Source: Leptolinea sp964446955 (GTDB lineage: Bacteria; Chloroflexota; Anaerolineae; Anaerolineales; Anaerolineaceae). Taken from it: a stretch of 64,000 nt of DNA. Below are positions 35,566-44,220 of this stretch, piece after piece. The stretch is from positions 372,001 through 436,000 of the forward strand of contig CAYUQJ010000002.1 in assembly GCA_964446955.1 (NCBI GenBank). The letters are read 5' to 3'. The notes beneath the pieces were generated by a model. That model saw nothing but the letters and a program-made list of their open reading frames with translations, did not search any database and had not been told where the DNA came from. A program made the translations under genes and the position numbers. Within the stretch, counting starts at the first letter, position 1. Each line of letters opens with the position of its first letter.

Positions 35566-36024
35566 GTGATGCGGCACACCCGTGAAGAAGTGATCCACCG
35601 CGTAATTGAAGAATTTGAACAATTGGACCGGCTGGTTGGCAGCCTGACGGACGAAGAGTGGAGCAAACCCGTGCCCCGGCCCGAGTCCAAAGACCCGTGG
35701 ACGGTGAAGGACACACTGGCGCACATCACCCACTGGAAGGCCGATACCATCCGCAAAGCCAGAAGGCAGCGCGTCCCGCCGGAAGAGAAAGGGCTCAACT
35801 GGACGGACGGCAACCGCCTGATCTACCTGCGCTGGCGGGATATCCCTCCGCGGGAGGTACTGGCCTGGCACCGGCAGGTCCAGGCCGACGCGCTGGCTGT
35901 TCTGCGGGCCGCGCCGGAATCCTGGTTCCACAACAGGGAGCGCCGGGAAGAATGGCCCTTTGACCTGGACGGTCATTCCAGTTACCATCGTATCAATGAT
36001 ATCGAAGCGGCGTTGAAAAAGTAA
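35566..36024 (+). CDS. DinB/ClbS-like four-helix bundle protein
   Basis: This 152-residue protein has the DinB/MDMPI N-terminal fold. A helix HTREEVIHRVIEEFEQLDRLV leads into the family motif WTVKDTLAHITHWK, and the C-terminal DGHSSYHRINDIEAAL carries the other His residues. Three His residues usually bind a metal in thiol-dependent detoxifying enzymes of the group. ClbS/DfsB-type members protect against genotoxins. GGAGG lies upstream of the ATG. A DUF2200 gene follows after 37 bp, so the two may be co-transcribed. Confidence 0.82.
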   Translation: MMRHTREEVIHRVIEEFEQLDRLVGSLTDEEWSKPVPRPESKDPWTVKDTLAHITHWKADTIRKARRQRVPPEEKGLNWTDGNRLIYLRWRDIPPREVLAWHRQVQADALAVLRAAPESWFHNRERREEWPFDLDGHSSYHRINDIEAALKK

Positions 36025-36061
36025 GCGCTGTGAACCTGCCTTCCGTTCAGAAGAGAAAGCA

Positions 36062-36412
36062 ATGCCCCGAATTAAACTATCCGAAATGAAGTTCTCGGGG
36101 GTGTATCCGCTCTACGTGCAAAAAGCGGAACGTAAGAACCGCACAAAAGATGAGGTGGACCGCATCATCTGCTGGCTGACGGGCTACGACCGCGCCGGCC
36201 TGCAGCAGCAGATCGAACAGGGGAACGACTTCGAGACCTTTTTCGCGCAGGCACCGGCCATGAACCCCAACAGCGCGTTGATCACGGGCGTGGTATGCGG
36301 CGTGCGCTTGGAAGAGATCGACGACCCGCTGCTGCGGAAGATCCGTTACCTGGATAAGCTGATCGACGAGCTGGCGAAAGGGAAACCGATGGAGAAGATT
36401 CTGAGGGGATAA
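36062..36412 (+). CDS. DUF2200 family protein
   Basis: This 116-residue protein is a full-length DUF2200 member. The opening KLSEMKFSGVYPLYVQKAERK, the motif EVDRIICWLTGYD and the C-terminal GVVCGVRLEEIDDPLLRKIRYLDKLIDELAKGKPMEKIL-type block (in pieces: DDPLLRKIRYLDKLIDELAKG) fit the family well. The function is unknown. It follows the DinB gene closely in the same direction. Confidence 0.88.
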   Translation: MPRIKLSEMKFSGVYPLYVQKAERKNRTKDEVDRIICWLTGYDRAGLQQQIEQGNDFETFFAQAPAMNPNSALITGVVCGVRLEEIDDPLLRKIRYLDKLIDELAKGKPMEKILRG

Positions 36413-36767
36413 GATGTCGTGCAAGAATTTCGTCACGTTATTGGGGACACCTCACTCGAAATATCTGGCGTTTAATTGGGCGAGCCATGGTCTTGTAATG
36501 ACCCAGAGAAATCGAAGACGGATTTGTTTTTCCTCAATTTCAGGGTCACGGGCGAGCGCAATTTTAAATAGCTCCGCAAACAGGTTACAGTAATTCACAC
36601 AAATATCTACCAACGCAGAATAATGTAAGGAAAACAGTTTTTTATATACAAAAATTTCGGCGGGGCACAGATGTACAATGAATTGCCAACACATAAGTAA
36701 CTCAGGCAATGTGATTATGGTATCTATGTCCACATAATAGATTTTTGTATTGTAAATTTTGGCGGGG
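36413..36767. other. Low-GC gap without a clear gene
   Basis: No gene is supported. A leftward 114-codon frame (36796-36452) overlaps the next gene's start and has no ribosome-binding site. The sequence AAATTT(C/T)GGCGGGG occurs twice (about 36651 and 36753), each time just upstream of an ATG. This suggests a duplicated translation-start region. Confidence 0.35.
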
Positions 36768-37520
36768 ATGATGAAACGTAATTTTGAAAAAAACACTCTA
36801 TCCGAATTCCAGAAATTTCTCTCACAATTGTTGCCTCAATCTAGTTTTATATGGGAAGATGTTCCGCAAGAGAAAGAACCACCAGATTGGTACCTTACAA
36901 TAGACGGAAAACTTTATGCAGTTGAAGCGACTACGATTGTAGTAGATTTAGAAATTTCACCAAATATGAAAATACCAGAACCAAAAGTGACTAATACGTT
37001 AGTAAGATTTGTTAAAGAGGTTGAAGATCAAGCCAAATATCGTAAGATATTAAAAGGATGTTACTTGATTGCACTATCACCAATTGCCAACTTGTCCGAA
37101 CACCATGATAAGCTAATGGAAGAATTGCTCAATTACATACAAAAAACAAAGAATGAAATTCAATTAGAAAAACATAAACCCTTTAGCAATAATCAAATTT
37201 CAATTCAAAAAGTTGATTGTGATAATGATAGGGTTGGTCATATGGTTTTTTTAGGAGTTAAGAGTGACCGGGATTCTCAAGATGAACTAGAGAGCAAAAT
37301 TCACGAAGCATTAAAAAGCAAAACAAACAAACTAAAGGGTATTTCAAATCCCAAAATACTTCTCCTTTTTGACGATTTTCATTATTCACATATTTCTGAT
37401 TGGTTGTCAGCAATAGCGAATTGCGATTATAAGAAAAATTTCGAATGCATTGTACAAATTGATCCTCCAAATAACAATAGAATATTATGGACTTCTAATC
37501 TTAATTGGAAAATTGGGTAG
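36768..37520 (+). CDS. Possible PD-(D/E)XK-like nuclease, low GC
   Basis: This 250-residue protein is encoded in DNA much richer in A/T than its neighbours. Near the N-terminus, EPPDWYLTIDGKLYAVEATT has the spacing of a PD...(D/E)-x-(K/T) active site, as in restriction-like folds where Lys is sometimes replaced. The rest is helical and lysine-rich; DDFHYSHISDWLSAIA near the end looks like a second structural motif. The start is ATG 36768 (MMKRNFEKN) rather than 36759, because the preceding GGCGGGGATG gives a site. A terminator hairpin follows directly. The function is only inferred. Confidence 0.55.
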   Translation: MMKRNFEKNTLSEFQKFLSQLLPQSSFIWEDVPQEKEPPDWYLTIDGKLYAVEATTIVVDLEISPNMKIPEPKVTNTLVRFVKEVEDQAKYRKILKGCYLIALSPIANLSEHHDKLMEELLNYIQKTKNEIQLEKHKPFSNNQISIQKVDCDNDRVGHMVFLGVKSDRDSQDELESKIHEALKSKTNKLKGISNPKILLLFDDFHYSHISDWLSAIANCDYKKNFECIVQIDPPNNNRILWTSNLNWKIG

Positions 37521-37527
37521 CGGGTAA

Positions 37528-37558
37528 GATGTGCTCGATTTCGAGCGCATCTTTTTTT
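37528..37558 (+). terminator. Terminator, member of the covarying hairpin family
   Basis: GATGTGCTCG (37528-37537) and CGAGCGCATC (37542-37551) form a 10-bp stem with one G-U pair, followed by seven T. It ends the nuclease-like gene. It belongs to the hairpin family also seen at 39521, 41799, 58277, 59860 and 61048. Confidence 0.85.
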
Positions 37559-37769
37559 CAAATGTATTCTTTTATAAAGGCGATTCAAAAAACGCTCATG
37601 CCACACCTTAAAACCCCGCGAATCGCCATCATCGCAATCAAAATAAACACCTCTGCACACTATGGGAAAATAGGCCTTGTAGAAGGTCATTTACCCAATT
37701 CTCCCAATGTGTACAATAATAAAGACAGAAGTTCAAGGTAAACATTTTTCGCACAGGGAGAAATTCAGC

Positions 37770-38636
37770 ATGAAAAAAACAGATCAACGGTCACTCATAT
37801 CTTTTCCCATATTGATCATTGTCGGCATTCTGGTCGCGCTGGCCGGCAGCCAGAACGGGGCCATGTTCGCCGGTTACCCGGTCTTCGCGTTGACGGTGGG
37901 GCTGGCTTTCATCATCCAGTGGCTGGTCTTCATCCCGTCGTTTCTCAAGCAGACGGAAAAATACTTTGACCTCACGGGCAGCCTCACCTACATTTCGCTG
38001 ACGACCTTCGCTTTCCTGGTCACGCCGGGCGTGGACCTGCGGTCAACCCTGCTCTTTGTGCTGGTTCTAACCTGGGCCATCCGCCTCGGCACGTTCCTGT
38101 TCACCCGCATCAAGAAAGCCGGCAAGGATGACCGCTTTGACGAGATCAAACCGTCCTTCATCCGCTTCCTCAACGTCTGGACAATCCAGGCGCTGTGGGT
38201 CACCTTCACGGCAGCCGCCGCCTGGGTAGCCATCACCTCCAGCGTCAAGAAGGAAATCGACGCGTTCGCCATCATCGGCCTGATCATCTGGATCATCGGC
38301 TTCGGGCTGGAAGTGACGGCCGACACGCAAAAAAGCCGCTTCAACGCGAACCCGGAGAACAAAGGGAAATTCATCAACACCGGCCTGTGGGCCCGGTCCC
38401 GCCACCCGAACTACTTTGGCGAGATCACGCTCTGGGTGGGTATCGCGGTCATCGCCATCCCTGTGCTGCAGGGCTGGCAGTGGATTGCCCTGATCTCGCC
38501 GGTATTCGTCACCCTGCTGCTGACCCGCGTCAGTGGAATTCCCCTGCTGGAGGCGAAAGCCGACAAAAAATGGGGCGGGCAGCCAGACTATGAAGAATAC
38601 AAAAAGAATACCCCGGTGCTGATCCCGCGGTTGTAA
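37770..38636 (+). CDS. DUF1295/isoprenylcysteine-methyltransferase-like membrane protein
   Basis: This 288-residue protein has about seven membrane helices and the C-terminal block FINTGLWARSRHPNYFGE, the signature shared by DUF1295, steroid 5-alpha reductase C-terminal and isoprenylcysteine methyltransferase families. It likely binds a lipid and a nucleotide cofactor (NADPH or SAM) at the inner leaflet. The ATG at 37770 has AGGGAGAAA upstream and begins MKKTDQRSL. The in-frame start at 37707 is less likely. It stands alone. Confidence 0.85.
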   Translation: MKKTDQRSLISFPILIIVGILVALAGSQNGAMFAGYPVFALTVGLAFIIQWLVFIPSFLKQTEKYFDLTGSLTYISLTTFAFLVTPGVDLRSTLLFVLVLTWAIRLGTFLFTRIKKAGKDDRFDEIKPSFIRFLNVWTIQALWVTFTAAAAWVAITSSVKKEIDAFAIIGLIIWIIGFGLEVTADTQKSRFNANPENKGKFINTGLWARSRHPNYFGEITLWVGIAVIAIPVLQGWQWIALISPVFVTLLLTRVSGIPLLEAKADKKWGGQPDYEEYKKNTPVLIPRL

Positions 38637-38738
38637 AAATCGCTTCCGCCGGTCAATAGTTACGAAAAACTGAATAATCCACAGGTAACCTGGCCATCCA
38701 ACCGGCAAAGAAGTCTGCGGTAAAATGACAGCGGGTAA

Positions 38739-38760
38739 CGGTTCGCGCGTACGTGAACCG
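38739..38760 (+). promoter_or_regulatory. Hairpin directly upstream of a start codon
   Basis: CGGTTCGCG (38739-38747) pairs with CGTGAACCG (38752-38760) around a CGTA loop; the stem has nine pairs, one of them G-U. It ends two bases before the ATG at 38763, so it could block initiation there, or it may mean that the next ATG (38793) is the real start. Confidence 0.45.
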
Positions 38761-38762
38761 GG

Positions 38763-39485
38763 ATGAGAGTCCATACAAAAATCAGCAGGCAGATGGCATC
38801 AGGCTTGAATCGCACGGATTATTTCATCGGTTTTGGAGGACTGCCTTCCATGGTGATATACACCGGGAAGCAGGTGGACGTCTTAACATACAAATTTGAA
38901 ACGGGCGAGTTTATCCCGGGCATCACAACCCTGGCAACGCTGTACCAGAGCCATGACATCATTGAATCCATATCTGAATCTGAATTTCACATTTATGTGG
39001 AACATCTGAGAGAGCTGTGCCGTCTTGAAGTCCCCCGATATTACATTCTCAGTAAACTGCCGGTTATGGCTCTTCCAGTGACCGGCCGCTTTCCGGACGT
39101 GCGGAAATACAACATGGAGACCGATGAGTTTGAAGGCTGCCTGTCATATATCAACCTGGTGGGAATGTCCGGTGAAATCGGACGGGTATCAAAAGATGAG
39201 TTCGATCACTGCCTGGTTGAAATTAGAGATTGGTACGCGCATCTTCAAGCGCCCCGGTATTTCCGGGTGAATCAAAAACCCATGAAGATCATCCGGTCAG
39301 GAGATGGCAAACTGAAGTTGGTGGAATATGATGCGCGCCAGGATCGCTTTATCACGAATGAATGGATCTGGCGCTCGCTTATTCCACCCGTTGATGTGGA
39401 CCATACAACAGAGCTATCTGAAGATGAGTACCATCAACAGATTAACGCAGAACGAAACAAACAGCAGAAACAAATGCCTGATTGA
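38763..39485 (+). CDS. Hypothetical protein with three internal repeats
   Basis: This 240-residue cytoplasmic protein consists of three related units of about 70 residues. Each unit has a Tyr/Lys-rich beta start followed by an acidic phrase: YKFETGEFIPGITTL ... ISESEFHIYVEHLRE; YNMETDEFEGCLSYI ... VSKDEFDHCLVEIRD; YDARQDRFITNEWIW ... LSEDEYHQQINAER. The repeat pattern is (Y)-x-x-E/Q-T/D-x-F followed about 25 residues later by (I/L/V)S-x-(S/D/E)-E-(F/Y). I do not recognise a family. The first ATG lies just after a hairpin; Met11 (38793) is an alternative. Confidence 0.7.
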   Translation: MRVHTKISRQMASGLNRTDYFIGFGGLPSMVIYTGKQVDVLTYKFETGEFIPGITTLATLYQSHDIIESISESEFHIYVEHLRELCRLEVPRYYILSKLPVMALPVTGRFPDVRKYNMETDEFEGCLSYINLVGMSGEIGRVSKDEFDHCLVEIRDWYAHLQAPRYFRVNQKPMKIIRSGDGKLKLVEYDARQDRFITNEWIWRSLIPPVDVDHTTELSEDEYHQQINAERNKQQKQMPD

Positions 39486-39517
39486 ACACCAATCTGGCAG
39501 GAGCTGACAGCAAGTAG

Positions 39518-39541
39518 AATATGCTCGATTTTGAGCACATC
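39518..39541 (+). repeat. Covarying hairpin family, member 2
   Basis: ATGCTC (39521-39526), loop GATTTT and GAGCAC form the core of this member. It follows AGTAGAAT and comes 33 bp after the stop of the repeat protein. Confidence 0.7.
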
Positions 39542-39691
39542 TATTTAAGAGGGATCACCAACCAGCACGTACCGCAAACCTTTTGCCAAGGTTCTTGCCG
39601 TTTTCCGCGAACCGATCTCTTATAAAAAGGTACTGGTCGTGCCGAGTGCTTTTCAGCTCTCGGTTGATTCTCATATTTTAATGACAAAAAC

Positions 39692-39713
39692 CGCCCTCCC
39701 CAAAATGGGGGCG
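39692..39713. terminator. GC-rich hairpin followed by a T-rich tract
   Basis: CCCC (39698-39701) pairs with GGGG (39707-39710), and CGC with GCG on the outside, with a three-base bulge. ATTTATATTTTC follows. It is a possible Rho-independent terminator in the 380-bp gap before the beta-lactamase-like gene; the gap has no other gene. Confidence 0.45.
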
Positions 39714-39869
39714 ATTTATATTTTCTTCTCATAACCATTTATACCTCTGATTATCACTCTGTGTTGGCAATGCAATCCCCGAATAGGCACAACTTATTGA
39801 AAAAGATTGCGTATCTTAAAGTAACAGACATCGATAATCCATATAAAAAATTGCAAGGAATCTATAACG

Positions 39870-41741
39870 ATGAAGAGACACTTAAAAACAAAAACGTTGG
39901 GACACATTATTGTGTTGAGCATCGTTGTTTTTGTTCTGGTAACCAGTGGCTGCGTACCCCATGGAAATCAGATTAAGTTTAATGCCGAACTTGCAAGGCA
40001 AAATTTGGATGCGGCACTCGTCAGGGCTGTGACAGACGAAAGCGGAAAGATAAACCGGAATGCCGTTATTCGTATTGATGCCCCCGATTATGGCTTCACA
40101 TACGCAAATGCGGCGGGTATAGCCCGCGACGACACAGGCGAAGCTATGACAATAGATCATCAGTTCACAATTGCCAGTATTGGAAAAACGATGACCTCTG
40201 TTGTCATCATGCAATTAATGGAGGAAGGGCTTCTGGGAGATAAAGGTCTGGATGCCACCCTGGCAGATTTAAGTGCATTTCCCCCGGATGTATTGGATGC
40301 TCTTCATAAGTTCAATGGGGTTTCTTACGGCCGCGAGATTACCGTACGCCAATTACTGAATCAGACATCGGGATTAAAAGATGTTCTGATGGACGATGAA
40401 AATGGCATTGGTGACGATTATCCAAAAGAATATCGGGGATACGCCCCCAATTCTCTCAATGGCGTGGTTATCTTCGATGAAGAAAAGGGGTTTGAGGCAA
40501 TGATGAGTTGCCTCACGAAAGGAATCCCTGAAGGGTGCCAGCGTGAGGATTATTACTTATCCTATACCTGGTCACAATGGAACTACCAGGCCTGGGTTGC
40601 AAACCCCACGAACAAAATGGCTGGACTGTTAAACTTCTACCTGAGCGGAATGAACGAGACAGCTTTGTGGAAACCCGGCGCAGGATTTCATTACGCCGAT
40701 ACCAATTACATTATCCTGGGATTGTTGATCGAAAAACTGACAGGTAATAGCCTGCATCAGGAATTGAGAGCCCGTATCTTTGATCCCCTTGGTATGTATC
40801 ACACGTATCTTGCCTATTCGACCAATCCCTCGCCAGAGCCATGGGTAAATCAGCTCTCAGATCATTGGGGGTCAAACACGCCGCTCATTACCAACGGACT
40901 AAATCTCTCGATGGACTGGGGAGCTGGCGGGGAAGTCTCAACTGTGCAAGATTTGAACGTGTTTATCCGAGCCTTAGTTGACGGTAAATTATTCCAACAA
41001 GAAGCGACCCTGAAGGAATTGTTGCGTCTCCCCGAAGGGATTGACCAGCCATTCTACGCGGCAGGAATAATTGCCTGGCCCACAGATGATGACCTAATCC
41101 TTCACCATAATGGCGCACCCGGCAGCTGGATCGAATATCACATGGCTGACGATATCTCCATAGTCGGAACTGTAAACGACCTGGACAGGCCCGATCGTTT
41201 CTTGACCCTCCGTGGAGATATTTATTCAGCCCTCGTGGACGCGGGACTCAGATCATCGAACTTAAAAACCGGCTCGTCAAGTATGAATCTATTGACAACT
41301 CTAAATGGAGACCCCCCTATTGTTTTACTGGCTGTGCTGTTCACCAGTATTATTATCTTTTTGTTTTCATTGGCGGTTTGGTTCATCGCTTTGTTCCGAA
41401 GGCAATCCATCAAGACAAACATTCCAAAACTTGCTTCTTTTGCTCGTTGGTTGGCAGTTTGTACAATTGTTTTGAACTTGTTCTTCCTGGCTACTTTTGT
41501 AATCAAGATTTTGAGCAATCCGGTTCAGCTTATGTTTGGTTTCAATTCTTCGATAACAACCATTCTTTACCTACTCCTGGTGTCCACCGGCCTGACATTC
41601 GGGTTGGTAGTCCTTACCGTCCTGGCCTGGAAGAATAAGTTTTTGAGCGTCAAAGGACGTATGCACTATACACTCACCACACTGGCAGCAATTGGCTTTT
41701 TATGGACAATGGCTGAGCTTCATCTGATGATATTGCCATAA
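39870..41741 (+). CDS. Serine beta-lactamase-like lipoprotein with C-terminal membrane domain
   Basis: This 623-residue protein has a lipoprotein signal (lipobox TSGC, Cys28). A class C-type beta-lactamase-related domain (about 35-450) shows the catalytic Ser103/Lys106 in TIASIGKTMTS, a Tyr motif near HYADTNYIILG and a third motif HHNGAPGSW (HxG in place of KTG). Four or five membrane helices follow (about 480-620). Members act as peptidases, esterases or D-aminopeptidases outside the cell rather than true beta-lactamases. The membrane tail resembles that of several Gram-positive proteins of the family. The start ATG lies after GGAATCTATAACG. Confidence 0.88.
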   Translation: MKRHLKTKTLGHIIVLSIVVFVLVTSGCVPHGNQIKFNAELARQNLDAALVRAVTDESGKINRNAVIRIDAPDYGFTYANAAGIARDDTGEAMTIDHQFTIASIGKTMTSVVIMQLMEEGLLGDKGLDATLADLSAFPPDVLDALHKFNGVSYGREITVRQLLNQTSGLKDVLMDDENGIGDDYPKEYRGYAPNSLNGVVIFDEEKGFEAMMSCLTKGIPEGCQREDYYLSYTWSQWNYQAWVANPTNKMAGLLNFYLSGMNETALWKPGAGFHYADTNYIILGLLIEKLTGNSLHQELRARIFDPLGMYHTYLAYSTNPSPEPWVNQLSDHWGSNTPLITNGLNLSMDWGAGGEVSTVQDLNVFIRALVDGKLFQQEATLKELLRLPEGIDQPFYAAGIIAWPTDDDLILHHNGAPGSWIEYHMADDISIVGTVNDLDRPDRFLTLRGDIYSALVDAGLRSSNLKTGSSSMNLLTTLNGDPPIVLLAVLFTSIIIFLFSLAVWFIALFRRQSIKTNIPKLASFARWLAVCTIVLNLFFLATFVIKILSNPVQLMFGFNSSITTILYLLLVSTGLTFGLVVLTVLAWKNKFLSVKGRMHYTLTTLAAIGFLWTMAELHLMILP

Positions 41742-41798
41742 CCACCGTTAAGAAAAGATCAGCTTACGGCAACATCTTCTCCGGGAATTGGCGGGGAA

Positions 41799-41822
41799 GA
41801 TATACTCACTTTTGAGTACAAC
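41799..41822 (+). repeat. Covarying hairpin family, member 3
   Basis: GATATACTC, loop ACTTTT and GAGTACAAC form the arms, with two mismatches. The inner pairs ACTC/GAGT differ from other members (GCTC/GAGC, GGTC/GACC) by compensated changes. It follows the beta-lactamase-like gene. Confidence 0.6.
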
Positions 41823-41968
41823 TCTCTGATGGGAGCTGTTCAGTCAATGTTACATTCTGCATGTCTTATCCAAAATTGATTAAGGTTATACTTGAAGACT
41901 TCTACCCGCCAGTACATTGAGTTTTATCGCCAGGCGGTGTGCACATGAAAAACGTGGAGGTTCGAAGA

Positions 41969-42430
41969 ATGGATCGTCAGGCCAAGATCGACCGCTATGA
42001 CCGGATTATCGCGCAGCTAAAGACACTCTTACCCAAATCGTCAGACGAACAGGCCAGAATGGCCACGGCTGTGGCGCTGCTTCACCATAAGATGAACCAT
42101 TTCTTCTGGACCGGCTTCTACGAACTCAAGGACGGACGTTTGATCGTGAAGATGTACCAGGGGCCGGTTGCCTGCATGGAACTGCCCAAAGATACGGGGG
42201 TCTGCTGGGCGGCGGTCAACGCGGCAAAGCCGGTCATTGTCCCCGATGTGCATGAATTCCCCGATCACATTGCCTGCGACAGCCGCAGCCAGTCGGAGAT
42301 CTGCGTCCCCTACCGGAACGCGGGCGGAGAAATCACCGCCGTGCTGGACATTGACAGCGATGTTCTCAACAACTTTGACGATATTGATGAGATGAAACTG
42401 GTCGAAATTCTCGCGCTAATACCTGCCTGA
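41969..42430 (+). CDS. msrC: Free methionine-R-sulfoxide reductase (GAF-type)
   Basis: This 153-residue GAF-fold enzyme reduces free methionine-R-sulfoxide. Three catalytic/resolving cysteines occur at residues 69, 79 and 103, with exactly the 10- and 24-residue spacing of the E. coli enzyme, inside QGPVACMELPKDTGVCW and FPDHIACDSRSQSE. An extra Cys112 follows (SEICVPY). It is cytoplasmic and acts with thioredoxin in oxidative-stress repair. The ATG at 41969 has GGAGG 8-10 nt upstream; the in-frame ATG at 41945 lacks such a site. Confidence 0.92.
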   Translation: MDRQAKIDRYDRIIAQLKTLLPKSSDEQARMATAVALLHHKMNHFFWTGFYELKDGRLIVKMYQGPVACMELPKDTGVCWAAVNAAKPVIVPDVHEFPDHIACDSRSQSEICVPYRNAGGEITAVLDIDSDVLNNFDDIDEMKLVEILALIPA

Positions 42431-42514
42431 CAGACGCGTCCACCAGACGGGGGTTGCACAGGACAGGTTTGAATACCACCACTTAAAAAATCAAAAAGGA
42501 TACTTTGTAAAGAG

Positions 42515-43210
42515 ATGACGCAGCATAAAACCGATTCACATAAATCAGACTGGGGATACGCCCTGTTGGCGATGGTGTTGTACCTTTTGCTCGGGATGGA
42601 CGCGTTCTCCGTATTTGTTATAGGACCGCTGCTCGACGGTCAACCACTCCATGACGCAAGTATGCATTTCAGCAACTGGTACGCGAGAGCCGGCGCGAAT
42701 TTCTTTTCCACCGCCATGTGGACCATCACAGCGCTCCTGGTCATCCGTTGGGTGAAACGGCGCAACGCTCTGGATAAATTCCTTGGAACGCGTTTTGACA
42801 TCCGGTCCATTGGATTTTTTGCTATCGGAATCATTGTCCTAATCGCCTTAATTCGCTCGGGCGCCCCCGCTGAGAGCCCATGGCTGAGGTTTGTGGCCGA
42901 AAACCGCCGTTTTGAGGAACTTTATCCGGGGAATGGACTACTGGTGACGATCATCCAGCATCTGTATTACATCGCGGAATCAGCCATGGTCGTTCTGGTT
43001 CTCGCCGCCTGGCAGCGGGCAGGAGAGATCTGGTGGAAAAGGACGCTGGTCCCCTGGGGCGGGCTTGGCCTGGCACTCACCTGGGGCATATCCCACGGCC
43101 TGTGGGGGATCATCCCCAGCCTGGTAATCGGGGTGATCTTTGTGAGTACACGGAAGAACGCACTGCTCAGCCTGGTTTCCGTATTGATGCTTTTTGTTGT
43201 GTATTCTTAA
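42515..43210 (+). CDS. Polytopic membrane protein, possibly CPBP-like
   Basis: This 231-residue protein has six or seven hydrophobic segments. LYYIAESAMVVLVLAAWQRAGE and GISHGLWGIIPSLVIG are spaced like the EExxxR and H motifs of CPBP intramembrane metalloproteases, but the first motif is degenerate. It may be a non-catalytic relative. The start is ATG 42515, with AAAAGGATA upstream. A TTG-initiated NlpC-type gene follows after about 97 bp. Confidence 0.7.
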   Translation: MTQHKTDSHKSDWGYALLAMVLYLLLGMDAFSVFVIGPLLDGQPLHDASMHFSNWYARAGANFFSTAMWTITALLVIRWVKRRNALDKFLGTRFDIRSIGFFAIGIIVLIALIRSGAPAESPWLRFVAENRRFEELYPGNGLLVTIIQHLYYIAESAMVVLVLAAWQRAGEIWWKRTLVPWGGLGLALTWGISHGLWGIIPSLVIGVIFVSTRKNALLSLVSVLMLFVVYS

Positions 43211-43307
43211 TGAAAAAAGTGACCCAACTTTTGTTGATCGATTTGCGTGGATGTAATCTACGCACAGACCAGTCGCCAGCACGGAATATCAAACAGGAGA
43301 ATGGCCA

Positions 43308-43739
43308 TTGAACAACTTCACAGATTTCATTGAAAACGCGATCGTCTGGGCTTTGGACAATCAAAACCGGCAGGATTACAAATTCAAATGCCTCGCCTTT
43401 GTGGAAGACGCGTATGAATTTGGAAACAATATTGAAATGTTTGGCGGCTCCACGGCCGCCGATTCGGCGGAAGAATACGGAGTGAATCCGGCGGGAGAGC
43501 CGCCCAGGGGTTCATTTGTTTTTTACAGCACACACGGTCCGGTAGATGGAGTGGAAGAAAACTGGGGACATGTCGGGTTGTGCATCGGGAACGGAGATGT
43601 AATCCACACCTGGGATGTCATCCGCGTCGACAATTACTTGAATATCCAAACACTTTCCGGCGCGCCCGGTTGGAGTCAGCCGGCATACATCGGGTGGACA
43701 CCCCCTGATGTATTCTTGAAGGGATATATTCAGAATTGA
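43308..43739 (+). CDS. NlpC/P60-like (CHAP) hydrolase domain protein, cytosolic form
   Basis: This 143-residue protein contains a catalytic-type Cys near FKCLAFVEDAYEFG and the later His motif WGHVGLCIGNGDVIHTWD, in the order of NlpC/P60 and CHAP amidases/peptidases. No signal peptide is present, so the enzyme would work inside the cell or be a released effector. The start is TTG 43308 with GGAG upstream. A small gene follows at 43756, 16 bp later, and they may be co-expressed. Confidence 0.75.
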   Translation: MNNFTDFIENAIVWALDNQNRQDYKFKCLAFVEDAYEFGNNIEMFGGSTAADSAEEYGVNPAGEPPRGSFVFYSTHGPVDGVEENWGHVGLCIGNGDVIHTWDVIRVDNYLNIQTLSGAPGWSQPAYIGWTPPDVFLKGYIQN

Positions 43740-43755
43740 CACGGATGGAGGAAGA

Positions 43756-44202
43756 ATGTCTGTCAGTTGGGGTGTACTTCCCGTCGTTCCTGAGATCCAC
43801 GGTTGGTTAAGCGAAAACGGATTCCCGGTCGATATTCCCCAGTCCCGGTATCCCACGCTGGAAGAACTGCTCACGGTATTGCGATCCTTTGATCTTCCGG
43901 TCCAGACAGAAGAATTACCCGAAAGTACACTCGGGATCAGCGTCGGAGAACCGCGTTCATCACCGCATGTGTCCATCCTGGGGAACGATAAAGAGGATGG
44001 CTTTGCTTTTCATTTTTACGAAAACACGGCCGGTGAAAAATTTATGCTTGATATCTTGAAAAGGCTTAGCGAAAGATACTGCGAAGCACTGGTTATTTAT
44101 GAATCATCGACCGCCACACCCTGGCTCATCGTTCCGGAAACGGATACCGATCAGGCTGTGATTGAATGGAAACGCCGGATCAGGGAAAACTCCATCCGTT
44201 AG
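43756..44202 (+). CDS. Hypothetical protein paired with the NlpC-like gene
   Basis: This 148-residue acidic cytoplasmic protein starts MSVSWGVLPVVPEIHGWL and has AGGAAG upstream. Its short distance from the NlpC-like gene and its acidic character resemble an effector-immunity pair, but no signature supports that. No membrane segment or signal is present. Confidence 0.65.
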   Translation: MSVSWGVLPVVPEIHGWLSENGFPVDIPQSRYPTLEELLTVLRSFDLPVQTEELPESTLGISVGEPRSSPHVSILGNDKEDGFAFHFYENTAGEKFMLDILKRLSERYCEALVIYESSTATPWLIVPETDTDQAVIEWKRRIRENSIR

Positions 44203-44220
44203 CAGATAGTAGAGTATCAG

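Noticed and set aside
36452..36796. Leftward 114-codon frame
   Set aside because: Overlaps the start of the low-GC gene and lacks a ribosome-binding site.
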